A DNA stretch of 64,000 bases, from the NCBI GenBank assembly GCA_963726775.1, contig CAVSDL010000001.1, positions 62,001-126,000 of the forward strand. The letters run 5' to 3'. How positions within the stretch are numbered: the stretch's first letter is position 1; every line of letters starts with the position of its first letter. Positions 54,495 to 62,387 of this stretch are shown one piece after another. The notes below the pieces were generated by a model. The model was not told the DNA's origin and made no database searches. It saw only the letters and a list, made by a program, of their open reading frames with translations. Origin of the DNA: CAIWHR01 sp963726775. Its GTDB lineage: Bacteria; Pseudomonadota; Gammaproteobacteria; Burkholderiales; Casimicrobiaceae. The translations under genes were made by a program, and so were the position numbers.

Positions 54495-55595
54495 TTACTT
54501 CTCCCCCTCGCTGACCTTGTCATTGCGGCGGCTGCTGCGCGCCTGCTTGATCGCGCTCACCGCGGCGTGCGCCGCGACCGCGGCACCGGCCGCCGCCAGG
54601 GCGGTCAGCCCGATCCGGTCGGCCGTTCCTTCGACGCCGTCGAGGCCCGGTACCTTGATCGTCGTCAGGTGATCGTAGAAGGATCCCTTGTCCCAGAACG
54701 CGTCCTCCGAGCAGCCGATGCAGCCGTGACCGGACTGGATCGGGAACGACAATCCTTCGTTCCAGCGCAGCGCCGAGCAGGCGTTGTAGGTGACCGGGCC
54801 CTTGCAGCCGACCTTGTACAGGCAGTAGCCCATCCGCGCGCCGGCATCGTCGAACTTCTCGACGAACTGGCCGGCGTCGAAGTGCGGCCGGCGGTAACAC
54901 TTGTCGTGAACGCGCTGGCTGTAGAACATCTTCGGGCGGCCCTGCGCGTCGAGATCGGGCAGGCGGTCGAACGTCAGGATGTAGGTGACGACGCCGGTCA
55001 TCACCTCGGCGATCGGCGGGCAGCCCGGCACCTTGATGATCGGCTTGTCGGTGATGACCTTGTGCACCGGTGTGGCCTGCGTCGGGTTGGGCTTCGCCGC
55101 CTGCACGCAGCCCCACGATGCGCACGAGCCCCACGACACGATGGCCTTCGCGTCCTTGGCGACGCGGCGGAGCTTGTCGACGAACGGCTTGCCTCCCGGT
55201 ATGCAATAGACGCCATCGTCGGCGAGCGGCGGGTTGCCCTCGACGGCGAGGATGTAGTTGCCCTTGTACTTCGCGATCGTCTGCTCGAGAGCCTCTTCGG
55301 CCTGATGCCCGGCGGCAGCCATCAGCGTGTCGTCGTAATCGAGCGAGATCATCGACAGCACGACATCCTTGGCGAGCGGATGTGCCGAACGGATGAAGGA
55401 CTCGGTGCAGCACGTGCACTCGAGGCCGTGCAGCCAGATGACCGGCGTGCGCGGCTTCGTCTGCATCGCCTGCGCGATCTGCTGCGCGCCGGCATCGCCG
55501 AGACCGAGCGAAGCGGCGGTCAGGCTGCAGAACTTGAGAAAGCTCCGGCGCGAGATGCCCTGCCGGCGCATCAACTCATAATAGGTTTCCAGCAT
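54495..55595 (-). CDS. hyaA: [NiFe] hydrogenase small subunit, oxygen-tolerant type
   Basis: Small subunit of 366 residues with a twin-arginine signal (SRRSFLKFC at residues 15-23) and a C-terminal membrane helix (IGLTALAAAGAAVAAHAAVS). The proximal cluster site reads LHGLECTCCTESF: Cys60, Cys62 and Cys63 of the precursor match Cys17, Cys19 and Cys20 of E. coli Hyd-1. The extra Cys in SWGSCASWGCVQAAKPNP matches Cys120. These six cysteines define the [4Fe-3S] cluster of oxygen-tolerant group 1d enzymes. First gene of a 17-gene run. Confidence 0.97.
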   Translation of the reverse strand: MLETYYELMRRQGISRRSFLKFCSLTAASLGLGDAGAQQIAQAMQTKPRTPVIWLHGLECTCCTESFIRSAHPLAKDVVLSMISLDYDDTLMAAAGHQAEEALEQTIAKYKGNYILAVEGNPPLADDGVYCIPGGKPFVDKLRRVAKDAKAIVSWGSCASWGCVQAAKPNPTQATPVHKVITDKPIIKVPGCPPIAEVMTGVVTYILTFDRLPDLDAQGRPKMFYSQRVHDKCYRRPHFDAGQFVEKFDDAGARMGYCLYKVGCKGPVTYNACSALRWNEGLSFPIQSGHGCIGCSEDAFWDKGSFYDHLTTIKVPGLDGVEGTADRIGLTALAAAGAAVAAHAAVSAIKQARSSRRNDKVSEGEK

Positions 55596-55703
55596 TTCGC
55601 TCCTCCCGAAGAGGTGCCTTGCCTCGCCTGCGGGTTCGGCACCGGAGACATCCGCTGATCCATTGCAACGGACACATTTAGAACCGGTTGCACAACCTGC
55701 CGA

Positions 55704-55717
55704 TTGACCTGGATCAA
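55704..55717 (-). promoter_or_regulatory. FNR/ANR-like box upstream of hyaA
   Basis: On the minus strand TTGATCCAGGTCAA matches TTGAT-N4-(A/G)TCAA. Its near edge is 108 bases upstream of the hyaA ATG, almost the same spacing as the box before the 11-heme cytochrome. It lies in the 368-base divergent gap (55596-55963) between hyaA and the ubiA-like gene, which holds no other gene. Confidence 0.6.
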
Positions 55718-55905
55718 GAGAGATTCGCGCGGGGCACCCTGCAATTCCCGCGGCGTCGACACCGCGATCCGCACGCTCAATTGCGCGGCCGGACTGTAAC
55801 GGTTATCGTAACAACCGGACGCCACGCCGATTGCCGCCAAGGAGGCGCGGTCGCTTCCGCGTCGCGCACTCGACTGCGGTCGCGTAACGCGGACCCGCGG
55901 GTCGC

Positions 55906-55933
55906 TTGGCAAGACGCGCAGACTCGCGATAAT
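55906..55933 (+). promoter_or_regulatory. sigma-70-like promoter of the ubiA-like gene
   Basis: TTGGCA (55906-55911), 16-base spacer and GATAAT (55928-55933), placing the transcript start about 25 bases before the ATG at 55964. Confidence 0.5.
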
Positions 55934-55963
55934 GGCTGCCTCAGCCGTCAAGGAACCCCTTCG

Positions 55964-56912
55964 ATGCCCCCCGCCGAACCGACTCTGGCCGCCCTGTCCA
56001 ATCCCGCCCTTCGCTATTTCCTGGCGACGCGACCGCCGTTTCTCACGGTCACGCTGTTCTCGTGCCTGATCGGCCTGGCGACGGCCTACGCTAGCGGCCT
56101 TGCGCTCGACCCGGTGACCGCCGTCATCACGATCGTGTTCGCGCTCGTCGCGCATGCCGGCGCCAACGTTCTCAACGACTACTACGATGCGGTGAACGGC
56201 ACCGACGCCGTCAACAGCGAGCGCATCTTTCCGTTCACCGGCGGCAGCCGCTTCATCCAGAACGGCGTGCTGACGATGCGCGAAACCCTCGTTTTCGGCG
56301 CCGGTCTGATGGTCGTCGTGTTCCTGGTCGGGCTCTGGCTCACGTTCATGTCCGCGCCCGGGTTGTTCTGGCTCGGCGTGACCGGCCTCGTCATCGGCTG
56401 GGCGTACTCCGCGCCGCCGCTCCGCCTCAACAGCCGCGGCGTCGGCGAAGCGTGCATCTGGTCCGGTTTCGCGCTGATCGCGATCGGCGCGGATTTCGTT
56501 CAGCGCGCCGGATTCTCGACGTTCCCGGTCATCGCCGTCACCGGCTACGCGCTGCTCGTCACCAACATCCTCTACATCAACCAGTTTCCCGACCGGAAGG
56601 CCGACGAGTCCGTCGGCAAGCGCCACTGGGTAGTGCGCCTCGGCGCCGATCGCGGCCGCTGGGGTTACCCGGTGATCGCTGCCGCCGCCTACCTGTGGGT
56701 GGCGCTAGCGGTGGCGTTCGGCATGCTGCCCTGGCCCGCGCTGATCGCGCTGGTCCCGGCCGCGCATCTCGGCGCGCGCGGCGAAGATCCTCCTGGCGTC
56801 GGCAAGGCACCCCACGGAGCTCGCACCGGCGATTCAGCTGACGATCGGCGCGACATCGCTCCATGGCCTGCTGATGGCGGCGGCGCTGGTCGCGTCGCGA
56901 TTTCTCGCCTAG
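55964..56912 (+). CDS. UbiA/MenA-like prenyltransferase (single frame break)
   Basis: Membrane prenyltransferase, ~315 residues if restored, about eight helices. The first Asp-rich motif is ANVLNDYYDAVNGTD and the second NQFPDRKADESVGKRHWVVR. LATRPPFLTVTLFSCLIGLA is close to MenA-type proteins, so the product could be a menaquinone precursor, but the family has several substrates. The frame breaks at about 56757-56772 (GCCGCGCATCTC); one base later the expected end continues ISARAAKILLASARHPTELA, PAIQLTIGATSLHGLLMAAA to TAG 56912. Start by AAGGAA nine bases upstream. Confidence 0.82.
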
Positions 56913-56986
56913 CGCGCCAGGCCGCGGATGCGCCCGGCGTGTCGGCGCGGGTACCCAGAGATCGGGACGTATGAAACAATGGTCCC

Positions 56987-57592
56987 ATGGAACTGCGCAA
57001 GACCGTGCTGGTGAGCCACTCGGCCGAGCGGATGTTCGACCTCATCGAGGCCGCCGAGCATTACCCGGAGTTCCTGCCGTGGTGCGCGGGTGCAACGATC
57101 ATCGAGCGGGATGAGTCGGTCGTGGTCGCCGACATCGACGTGGACGTCCGCGGCGTGCGCTTCGGTTTCCGGACGCGCAATCCGAAGCGGCGCCCCGGCT
57201 GGATGGCGATTCAGATGGAGCGCGGGCCGTTCCGGCATTTTCATGGCGAGTGGCATCTGACGCCCCTGAACGCCGACGGCTGCCGGATCGAGTTCGATTT
57301 GCGCTACGGTCTCGACAACTCCGTGGTGGGGACGCTTGCCGGCCCCGTATTCGACCGAATCGCCGATACTTTGGTCGACGCGTACGTCGCGCGCGCCGAC
57401 CGGATCAACGCGGCCGGTTGCGCGCCCGCCCCTCCGAGGCTCGAAGCCGGTCGCGACGCCGCCGCGCCACGCGGTCCGCCGGCGCCGTCCGATCCGCCGC
57501 CGCTCGCGCCAACGGCTGCCGCCGCGCGGACCGCTGCCACCGACGTCCCCGCGGGCGTCAATGAAACCACAAGCCGGAGCGATTCATCATGA
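56987..57592 (+). CDS. ratA: RatA/COQ10-like SRPBCC protein with proline-rich tail
   Basis: The first ~145 residues are RatA-like: RKTVLVSHSAERMFDLIEAA, EHYPEFLPWCAGATIIERDE and FRHFHGEWHLTPL, then LAGPVFDRIADTLVDAYVAR. RatA in E. coli interferes with ribosome subunit joining; the homologous COQ10 proteins bind ubiquinone. Here an extra ~57-residue Ala/Pro-rich tail (APAPPRLEAGRDAAAPRGPP) extends to the overlap with the next gene, unlike the family. The expected RnfH partner is absent. Confidence 0.85.
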   Translation: MELRKTVLVSHSAERMFDLIEAAEHYPEFLPWCAGATIIERDESVVVADIDVDVRGVRFGFRTRNPKRRPGWMAIQMERGPFRHFHGEWHLTPLNADGCRIEFDLRYGLDNSVVGTLAGPVFDRIADTLVDAYVARADRINAAGCAPAPPRLEAGRDAAAPRGPPAPSDPPPLAPTAAAARTAATDVPAGVNETTSRSDSS

Positions 57593-58074
57593 CCGACCAA
57601 TCCAGATTCGATGCCTTGCGATCGACTAGACTCGCCACCGAACTCACCGACGAACAATGCCGCGTGCTGGCGGCCTCCGTCACGCTGCGCGACCTGAAGC
57701 AGGGCGAGGTTCTGTCGAAGGAAGGAACCGTGGACAACCACCTCTACGTGGTTCTCACGGGCACGCTGGGCGTCGTGAAGGGCGTCGGCACGGCCGCCGC
57801 CGTCACCGTCAACACGCTGTCCGCCGGCGATTTCGTCGGCGAGATGGGATTCATGGACGGCACCGAACTCTATGCGTCGAAGGTGGCGCTGGGCGACACG
57901 CGCGTGCTCGGCCTCGAACGCGAAAAACTCGAATTGCTGCTCGACGCGCATCCCCGGATCGTCTATCGCGTGATGCGCGCGATCATCCGCGTCGTCCACC
58001 AGATCCAGCGCCGGCTGTCGATGCAGCAGGTCGAGCTGTCCAACTACATCTACAAGCAGCACGGACGCTACTGA
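57589..58074 (+). CDS. cyclic-nucleotide-binding-domain protein
   Basis: 161 residues made of a single CNB domain: LKQGEVLSKEGTVDNHLYVV, GDFVGEMGFMDGTELYASKV, and a C-terminal helix. No HTH follows, so it is not a CRP-type regulator. The ligand pocket FVGEMGFMDGTELYAS lacks the typical Arg for cAMP phosphate. Overlaps ratA by four bases (ATGA). Confidence 0.82.
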   Translation: MTDQSRFDALRSTRLATELTDEQCRVLAASVTLRDLKQGEVLSKEGTVDNHLYVVLTGTLGVVKGVGTAAAVTVNTLSAGDFVGEMGFMDGTELYASKVALGDTRVLGLEREKLELLLDAHPRIVYRVMRAIIRVVHQIQRRLSMQQVELSNYIYKQHGRY

Positions 58075-58085
58075 ACGGAGCGACC

Positions 58086-58448
58086 ATGGATCACGCCCGC
58101 TGGACCGCCAACCTCTTTGCCTCCATCGACGCCAAGGACGCGAAGCTGTTCCTTTCGTTTCTCGACCCCGATGCGCGATTCCGGTACGGCAACGGCGCTC
58201 CGGCGGTGGGCACGGAGGCGATCCGCGCCGCCGTCGATGGTTTTTTCGCGGCCGTCAAGGCGCTTTCGCATGACCTCCACCACGTCTGGGCACAGGGCGA
58301 TCACGTCATCTGCGAGGGCATCGTGACGTACACGCGTCACGACGGACGCATCGTCGGCATTCCATTCTGCAACGTTCTCGGGATGCGCGGCGAGCGTGTC
58401 CGGGACTACCGGGTCTACATCGACTCCGCGCCGCTGTTCGCCGCGTGA
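58086..58448 (+). CDS. SnoaL-like/nuclear transport factor 2-fold protein
   Basis: 120 residues starting MDHARWTANLFASIDAKDAK, with FLDPDARFRYGNGAPAVGTE and CEGIVTYTRHDGRIVGIPFC typical of SnoaL-like polyketide-cyclase-fold proteins. Eleven bases after the CNB gene, so in the same operon. Function unknown. Confidence 0.75.
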   Translation: MDHARWTANLFASIDAKDAKLFLSFLDPDARFRYGNGAPAVGTEAIRAAVDGFFAAVKALSHDLHHVWAQGDHVICEGIVTYTRHDGRIVGIPFCNVLGMRGERVRDYRVYIDSAPLFAA

Positions 58449-58452
58449 GATT

Positions 58453-58546
58453 GTCGTCCCCGCGAACGCGGAGACCCGGCGACGAAGGATGTCCCGAACG
58501 AACAGGTCGACGCAAGACACAGGATTCGCGCGTGCGCGGGAACGAC
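58453..58546. repeat. inverted-repeat (BIME-like) element
   Basis: GTCGTCCCCGCG (58453-58464) and CGCGGGAACGAC (58535-58546) are inverted with one mismatch; each arm is followed or preceded by a small internal palindrome (CCGCGAACGCGG; CGCGCGTGCGCG). It lies in the 255-base gap before the convergent outer-membrane protein gene and resembles the interspersed repeats built on TCCCCGCG found in many betaproteobacteria. No gene in the gap. Confidence 0.5.
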
Positions 58547-58703
58547 GCCGGTTCTGCGGCCGTTGTCACTCAATTCGGCAAAGCTCGATAGAACCGTCGC
58601 GCGATGCAACCGTCAGAAACGGCACCGCGCCACGTCATTCGCCCTGCGGCAAAGACGTGGCGCGGTTCAGTCAACGCCAATTCGAGTCGACGGCGTGCCG
58701 AGA

Positions 58704-60956
58704 TCAGTTGAAGCTGTACTTCGCGGTCAGGAAGAAAATATTGTTGGTATAGCTGGGGTTGGTGAAGGCGCCGCTCAGCCAGCTGTTGTTGGTTCCACCC
58801 AGATTCTGGTAGTAACCGTAGTAGCTCTGGTAGCCGCGCATCTGGTCGTCGGAGTAGTCGTAGTTTTCGTACGCGTAGCCCGCCGACACGCTCCATTTCG
58901 TGTTGATCTTGTAGTCACCCCTGAGCATGAACCGCTGCATCTTGGTATTGTCGGTGACGTAGTTGACCAGCGGTCCGCCGTTGTAGCCACCAACGCCCGC
59001 GTAATTGTTCGACCAGAAGTCGACACCACCGCCGGTGTTCTGCCAGCTGGCCGACGCCTTCAGGGACAACTGCTCCGTGGCCACCCAGTCGGCCTCGAGG
59101 GCGACCAGCCAGTTCGTCTGGGTGTTCTCGGTGCCCCAATTGAAGTCGGTGGACGTCTGCGGCCCGTTCGGAGTCGGCCCGGTGCCCTGATGGTAGGCCT
59201 GGTGGAACACGACTTCGCTCCAGTTGCCGATCGCCGTCAGCCGGAACTGGTCGGCATCGCCATACCCGACAGTCAGGTCGTACAACTGGCGCTTGTCGTC
59301 GGTCCGGCCATAGTACTGCAGGTCCTTGTAATCGGTCTTTCTCCAGGTCGCCCCGAAACCGATGTCCAGCAAGCGGATCGGGTTCCAGTCGACAGTCAGC
59401 TTGACGCTGTTCTGGTCGTAGTTCGCGACGTCGTACGCCGAGTAGTAGTACGGAACCTGCGCCGGCGTGGCCGGGCCGCTGTTGGTGTCCTCGTGATTGA
59501 TGTCCGAGCGCTGCTGCAGGTAGTAGTACTTCAGGCGCCCGCTCAGGTTTTCGACCATGCTGTTCCGGTACTCGACCCAGACCCTGCTGTCCCGCGTTTC
59601 CGGCGCCGGCTCGAGGTCGCGGTCGACCTTGAGGTAGTTGTAGCCGCCCAGCAGCTTCTGCCCCTTGCCGAGGTTGTAGGTCAGATCGATGCCGGCGTCG
59701 TTCTTGGTGTAGGCGAACAGCTCGCCTTCGAGCGGAGCGATGCAGAATTGGGTCGCGGTATTGGCGGCAGGGCAATTCGACGCGGTGGCACCGAGCCCTC
59801 CACCCTCATAGGAGATCACCGTCGAATTGTTCGCCCTGTCGTAGTAGTTGTAGTAGAGCCGGCTTTGCAGGCCCGTCGTCAGCGTCGAGGAAAGTCCGAA
59901 CGACGCGGTCGTCGTCTTGTGCTCGCCGTCGAAAGTGGGCGAGCTCGGCGTGGTGACGAGGTAGCCCACGCCGATGGGCGGGGCCTGGTTCCCGGTCGGC
60001 TTGAGCCCGGTCGCCGAAACCGCGAAGCTGTCGGTCAGCTTGCTCTGCGTGATCCGCAGCACCGCCGTCGAATCGAGCGGCAGTTCACGCGCCGATGCAT
60101 TGAGGCTCCACCGCTGAAGTTCGTTGTCCGGCGGCAGCAACTGCGTGTCCAGCGCGTTGCGCATGTAGAAGTTCGTCCACTGCATCGACTCGATGCCGTT
60201 GCTGAACTTGCTGTCGAGATAGGCGAGCCGGATGTTCCACGTCTTCGCCGTGTAGCCGCCCTCGGCGGTGAAGTTCTTGGTCTTGTAATCCACCGGGACA
60301 CCCAGCTCGATGAAGCCGTTGCCCGATCCGGTTCCCAGCACGCCGCTTCCCGGCCGGACGCCCGTGGTGGCGACTTCGTTGTAGTCGACCCGGGCGAACC
60401 ACGGCGAATTCGCGGTGACTTCGAGGTTGCCCCCCACCGTATTGCGTTGTATTCCGTAGTCGAACGCGTTCCAGGTCGCCGGGTTCTTCGCGGGGGGATA
60501 GGTTCCGCCCGGCCCGGTTTGCAGCGCGGTACCCGGGTTGCTCAAGGGTGTCAGCGCGTTCCATGACAGGTTGTGCGGCATCCTGTCCGAGTACACCTGG
60601 GCCTTGAATACCCCGTATCCGCCGCCGCGCGCATCGATGAACTGGTCGTCACGGCCGAAGTTCTCGCCGAAGAACTTGAGGTAGTAGTTCCGGCTGCTGC
60701 CCCGCACGTCGACGACGCCGATCACCCCGTTGTTGAGGTCCTGATACATCTGCGCCTTGGCCTCGTCCCGCGGGCCGGTGAACGGCGCCGACGTCGTCGC
60801 CGACGTTCCGTACGCCCCGTTGCGCTCCCCGCCGTCGGTGTTGACCCCGCGGCCGCCAAGCTCGAGCGACCCGTTCCAGTTGAAATTCTCGTCGGCGCTC
60901 GCGGAACCTGCCGCGAACAGGCTGCCCACGATCATGGCAATGAGTTTGATTCTCAT
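58704..60956 (-). CDS. MtrB/PioB-family outer-membrane beta-barrel porin of a decaheme conduit
   Basis: Outer-membrane protein of 750 residues with a signal peptide (RIKLIAMIVGSLFAAGSASA) and the alternating aromatic pattern of a large beta-barrel, ending in a Phe/Asn (LTAKYSFN) suited to BAM insertion. It matches the MtrB/PioB/MtoB decaheme-associated family: FNWNGSLELGGRGVNTDGG, KFFGENFGRDDQFIDARGGG, YGVFKAQVYSDRMPHNLSWN. The N-terminal CXXC of Shewanella MtrB is absent. It forms the sheath through which the decaheme protein (next upstream gene) carries electrons. Eighteen bases separate the two genes. Confidence 0.88.
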   Translation of the reverse strand: MRIKLIAMIVGSLFAAGSASADENFNWNGSLELGGRGVNTDGGERNGAYGTSATTSAPFTGPRDEAKAQMYQDLNNGVIGVVDVRGSSRNYYLKFFGENFGRDDQFIDARGGGYGVFKAQVYSDRMPHNLSWNALTPLSNPGTALQTGPGGTYPPAKNPATWNAFDYGIQRNTVGGNLEVTANSPWFARVDYNEVATTGVRPGSGVLGTGSGNGFIELGVPVDYKTKNFTAEGGYTAKTWNIRLAYLDSKFSNGIESMQWTNFYMRNALDTQLLPPDNELQRWSLNASARELPLDSTAVLRITQSKLTDSFAVSATGLKPTGNQAPPIGVGYLVTTPSSPTFDGEHKTTTASFGLSSTLTTGLQSRLYYNYYDRANNSTVISYEGGGLGATASNCPAANTATQFCIAPLEGELFAYTKNDAGIDLTYNLGKGQKLLGGYNYLKVDRDLEPAPETRDSRVWVEYRNSMVENLSGRLKYYYLQQRSDINHEDTNSGPATPAQVPYYYSAYDVANYDQNSVKLTVDWNPIRLLDIGFGATWRKTDYKDLQYYGRTDDKRQLYDLTVGYGDADQFRLTAIGNWSEVVFHQAYHQGTGPTPNGPQTSTDFNWGTENTQTNWLVALEADWVATEQLSLKASASWQNTGGGVDFWSNNYAGVGGYNGGPLVNYVTDNTKMQRFMLRGDYKINTKWSVSAGYAYENYDYSDDQMRGYQSYYGYYQNLGGTNNSWLSGAFTNPSYTNNIFFLTAKYSFN

Positions 60957-60974
60957 GATGAGTTTCCCCTTTTC

Positions 60975-61934
60975 TCAGCGGAGGAAGAATTGGCCGTAGG
61001 CTGACGGCGGCGCGTTGCTGCCGTGGATCTGGCGATGGCAGTTGACGCAACCACTCCCCTCGAAGCGGATATTCGACGGATTGACATTGGGAATCGTCCC
61101 TCGCCCGTCGTAGATGCCGTGCGTGTGACCGCCCGGATGGCAGTCTCCGCACAGCGCCGGGGGTTTTTGCGCAAGCAGCCGGTTGTGCGACGAACCGTGC
61201 GGTGTATGGCAGGTCGCGCAGTTTTCCATGACCGGCGGATGTTCGTGGATCCACGGACCGCGCTTGTCGGCGTGGCAGCTCGTGCAGAGGTCCTGGTAGG
61301 ACTCGGCCTTGAGCATCACCGGAGTCAGCGCGCCGTGCGGATCGTGACAGTCGTGGCAGGCGACCTTGCCTTCGATGATCGGATGGTGCGATGGCTTGGT
61401 GATTTCCGCGCGCACATCGCGGTGGCAGCCGATGCAGGTCTTGTAAGCCAGTTGCCGCGACGTGGTCGTGTACGGCGCCGCCGCAAACGGCCGCCCCCTG
61501 AGGTTCCTGAAGTTGGCTGCCGCCTGCCCGCCATGGACGGCATGACAGTCGACGCAGGTGACATCGGATTTCCGGTGCTGTCCCGATGCCCAGAACGTGA
61601 ACTGACGCTGGCCGGCGTGACAGGTCAGGCATACCGCCGATTTCTCCTCGGCCGTCGAGTCTTTCGCCGTCAGCGCGCTCTTGGGCAGGCTCTTGCTCGT
61701 GTCCTTGAGGTGCGCCGATGCATCGCCGTGACAGCCCTGGCACGACGTTCCGCTGGCATCGTTTCGCGCACCGTGCGCATTGAGCAGAATCGAGTTGTGC
61801 TCGTCCTCGTGGCATTTCGCGCACACGGGCGTGTTCGCGTCGGCTTTTTTCTCCTGCGCGAACGCGGGCGATGCCAGGAACGCCGCAAGGATCGCGAGGA
61901 CCCCGGTCGCGGCGATGGTGGACTTGATTCGCAT
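60975..61934 (-). CDS. MtrA/DmsE-family periplasmic decaheme cytochrome c
   Basis: Decaheme cytochrome of 319 residues. Signal peptide (AATGVLAILAAFLASPAFAQ), then ten CXXCH motifs: CAKCH, CQGCH, CLTCH, CVDCH, CIGCH, CHDCH, CTSCH, CATCH, CGDCH and CVNCH. Spacing and length match the MtrA/MtoA/PioA/DmsE family that spans the outer membrane within an MtrB-like barrel. Start ATG 61934 by the signal peptide; the frame upstream is not protein-like. Candidate partners for electrons in this window are the two monoheme cytochromes and the NapC-like protein. An extracellular decaheme lipoprotein (MtrC/OmcA) is not seen. Confidence 0.9.
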   Translation of the reverse strand: MRIKSTIAATGVLAILAAFLASPAFAQEKKADANTPVCAKCHEDEHNSILLNAHGARNDASGTSCQGCHGDASAHLKDTSKSLPKSALTAKDSTAEEKSAVCLTCHAGQRQFTFWASGQHRKSDVTCVDCHAVHGGQAAANFRNLRGRPFAAAPYTTTSRQLAYKTCIGCHRDVRAEITKPSHHPIIEGKVACHDCHDPHGALTPVMLKAESYQDLCTSCHADKRGPWIHEHPPVMENCATCHTPHGSSHNRLLAQKPPALCGDCHPGGHTHGIYDGRGTIPNVNPSNIRFEGSGCVNCHRQIHGSNAPPSAYGQFFLR

Positions 61935-62309
61935 GTGAACCCCTTTCCTCTCTCGGTTCGACCCGCGCACGGAAGCAAAGCGCCCCCGGTCCCGCCAGGT
62001 CCGCGGCCACAGGCCGCCGGTCATGGTTCGCGGAAGGAAATTCCGCGCGAAATCGCTTTGTAGCAGCCGGTTCGGTGAGGGCATTCGCCCTTCGCAACGG
62101 CCCTTGCTGCGTGTGTTCTGAGGGTCCCGGCATCACGCGCACACCCGGACATCTCGTGTGCACCTGCAAAAAAACCGGTTCCGCAGCCTTGCAGCATTTG
62201 TACCGTTTCGCGAATATTCGGGTCAACAGAAAACCACGTGGCAATTGATCGCTGTTGCAAAAACACATCATTGATTTGATTGAGAAAGCTGTTTTGTCGG
62301 GAATGATTC

Positions 62310-62323
62310 TTGACTTGCGTCAA
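62310..62323 (-). promoter_or_regulatory. FNR/ANR-like palindrome upstream of the decaheme/porin pair
   Basis: TTGACTTGCGTCAA (its own near-palindrome, TTGAC-N4-GTCAA) lies 376 bases upstream of the decaheme ATG in the ~450-base gap 61935-62387, which holds no gene. The distance is long, so either the 5' leader is long or the box serves as a distant site; the arms deviate at one base from TTGAT. Confidence 0.45.
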
Positions 62324-62387
62324 AGGCGCGGCACGCGACTGCCTGCCCGAGCCGCTCGAACCGGTGCGAGCAAGCGCAGCAATTTCT

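Noticed and set aside
55596..55963. Sigma-54 promoter (GG-N10-GC) for the hydrogenase operon as in Ralstonia
   Set aside because: Looked for TGGCAC-N5-TTGC-like spacing on the minus strand; no convincing match, whereas an FNR-like box is present.
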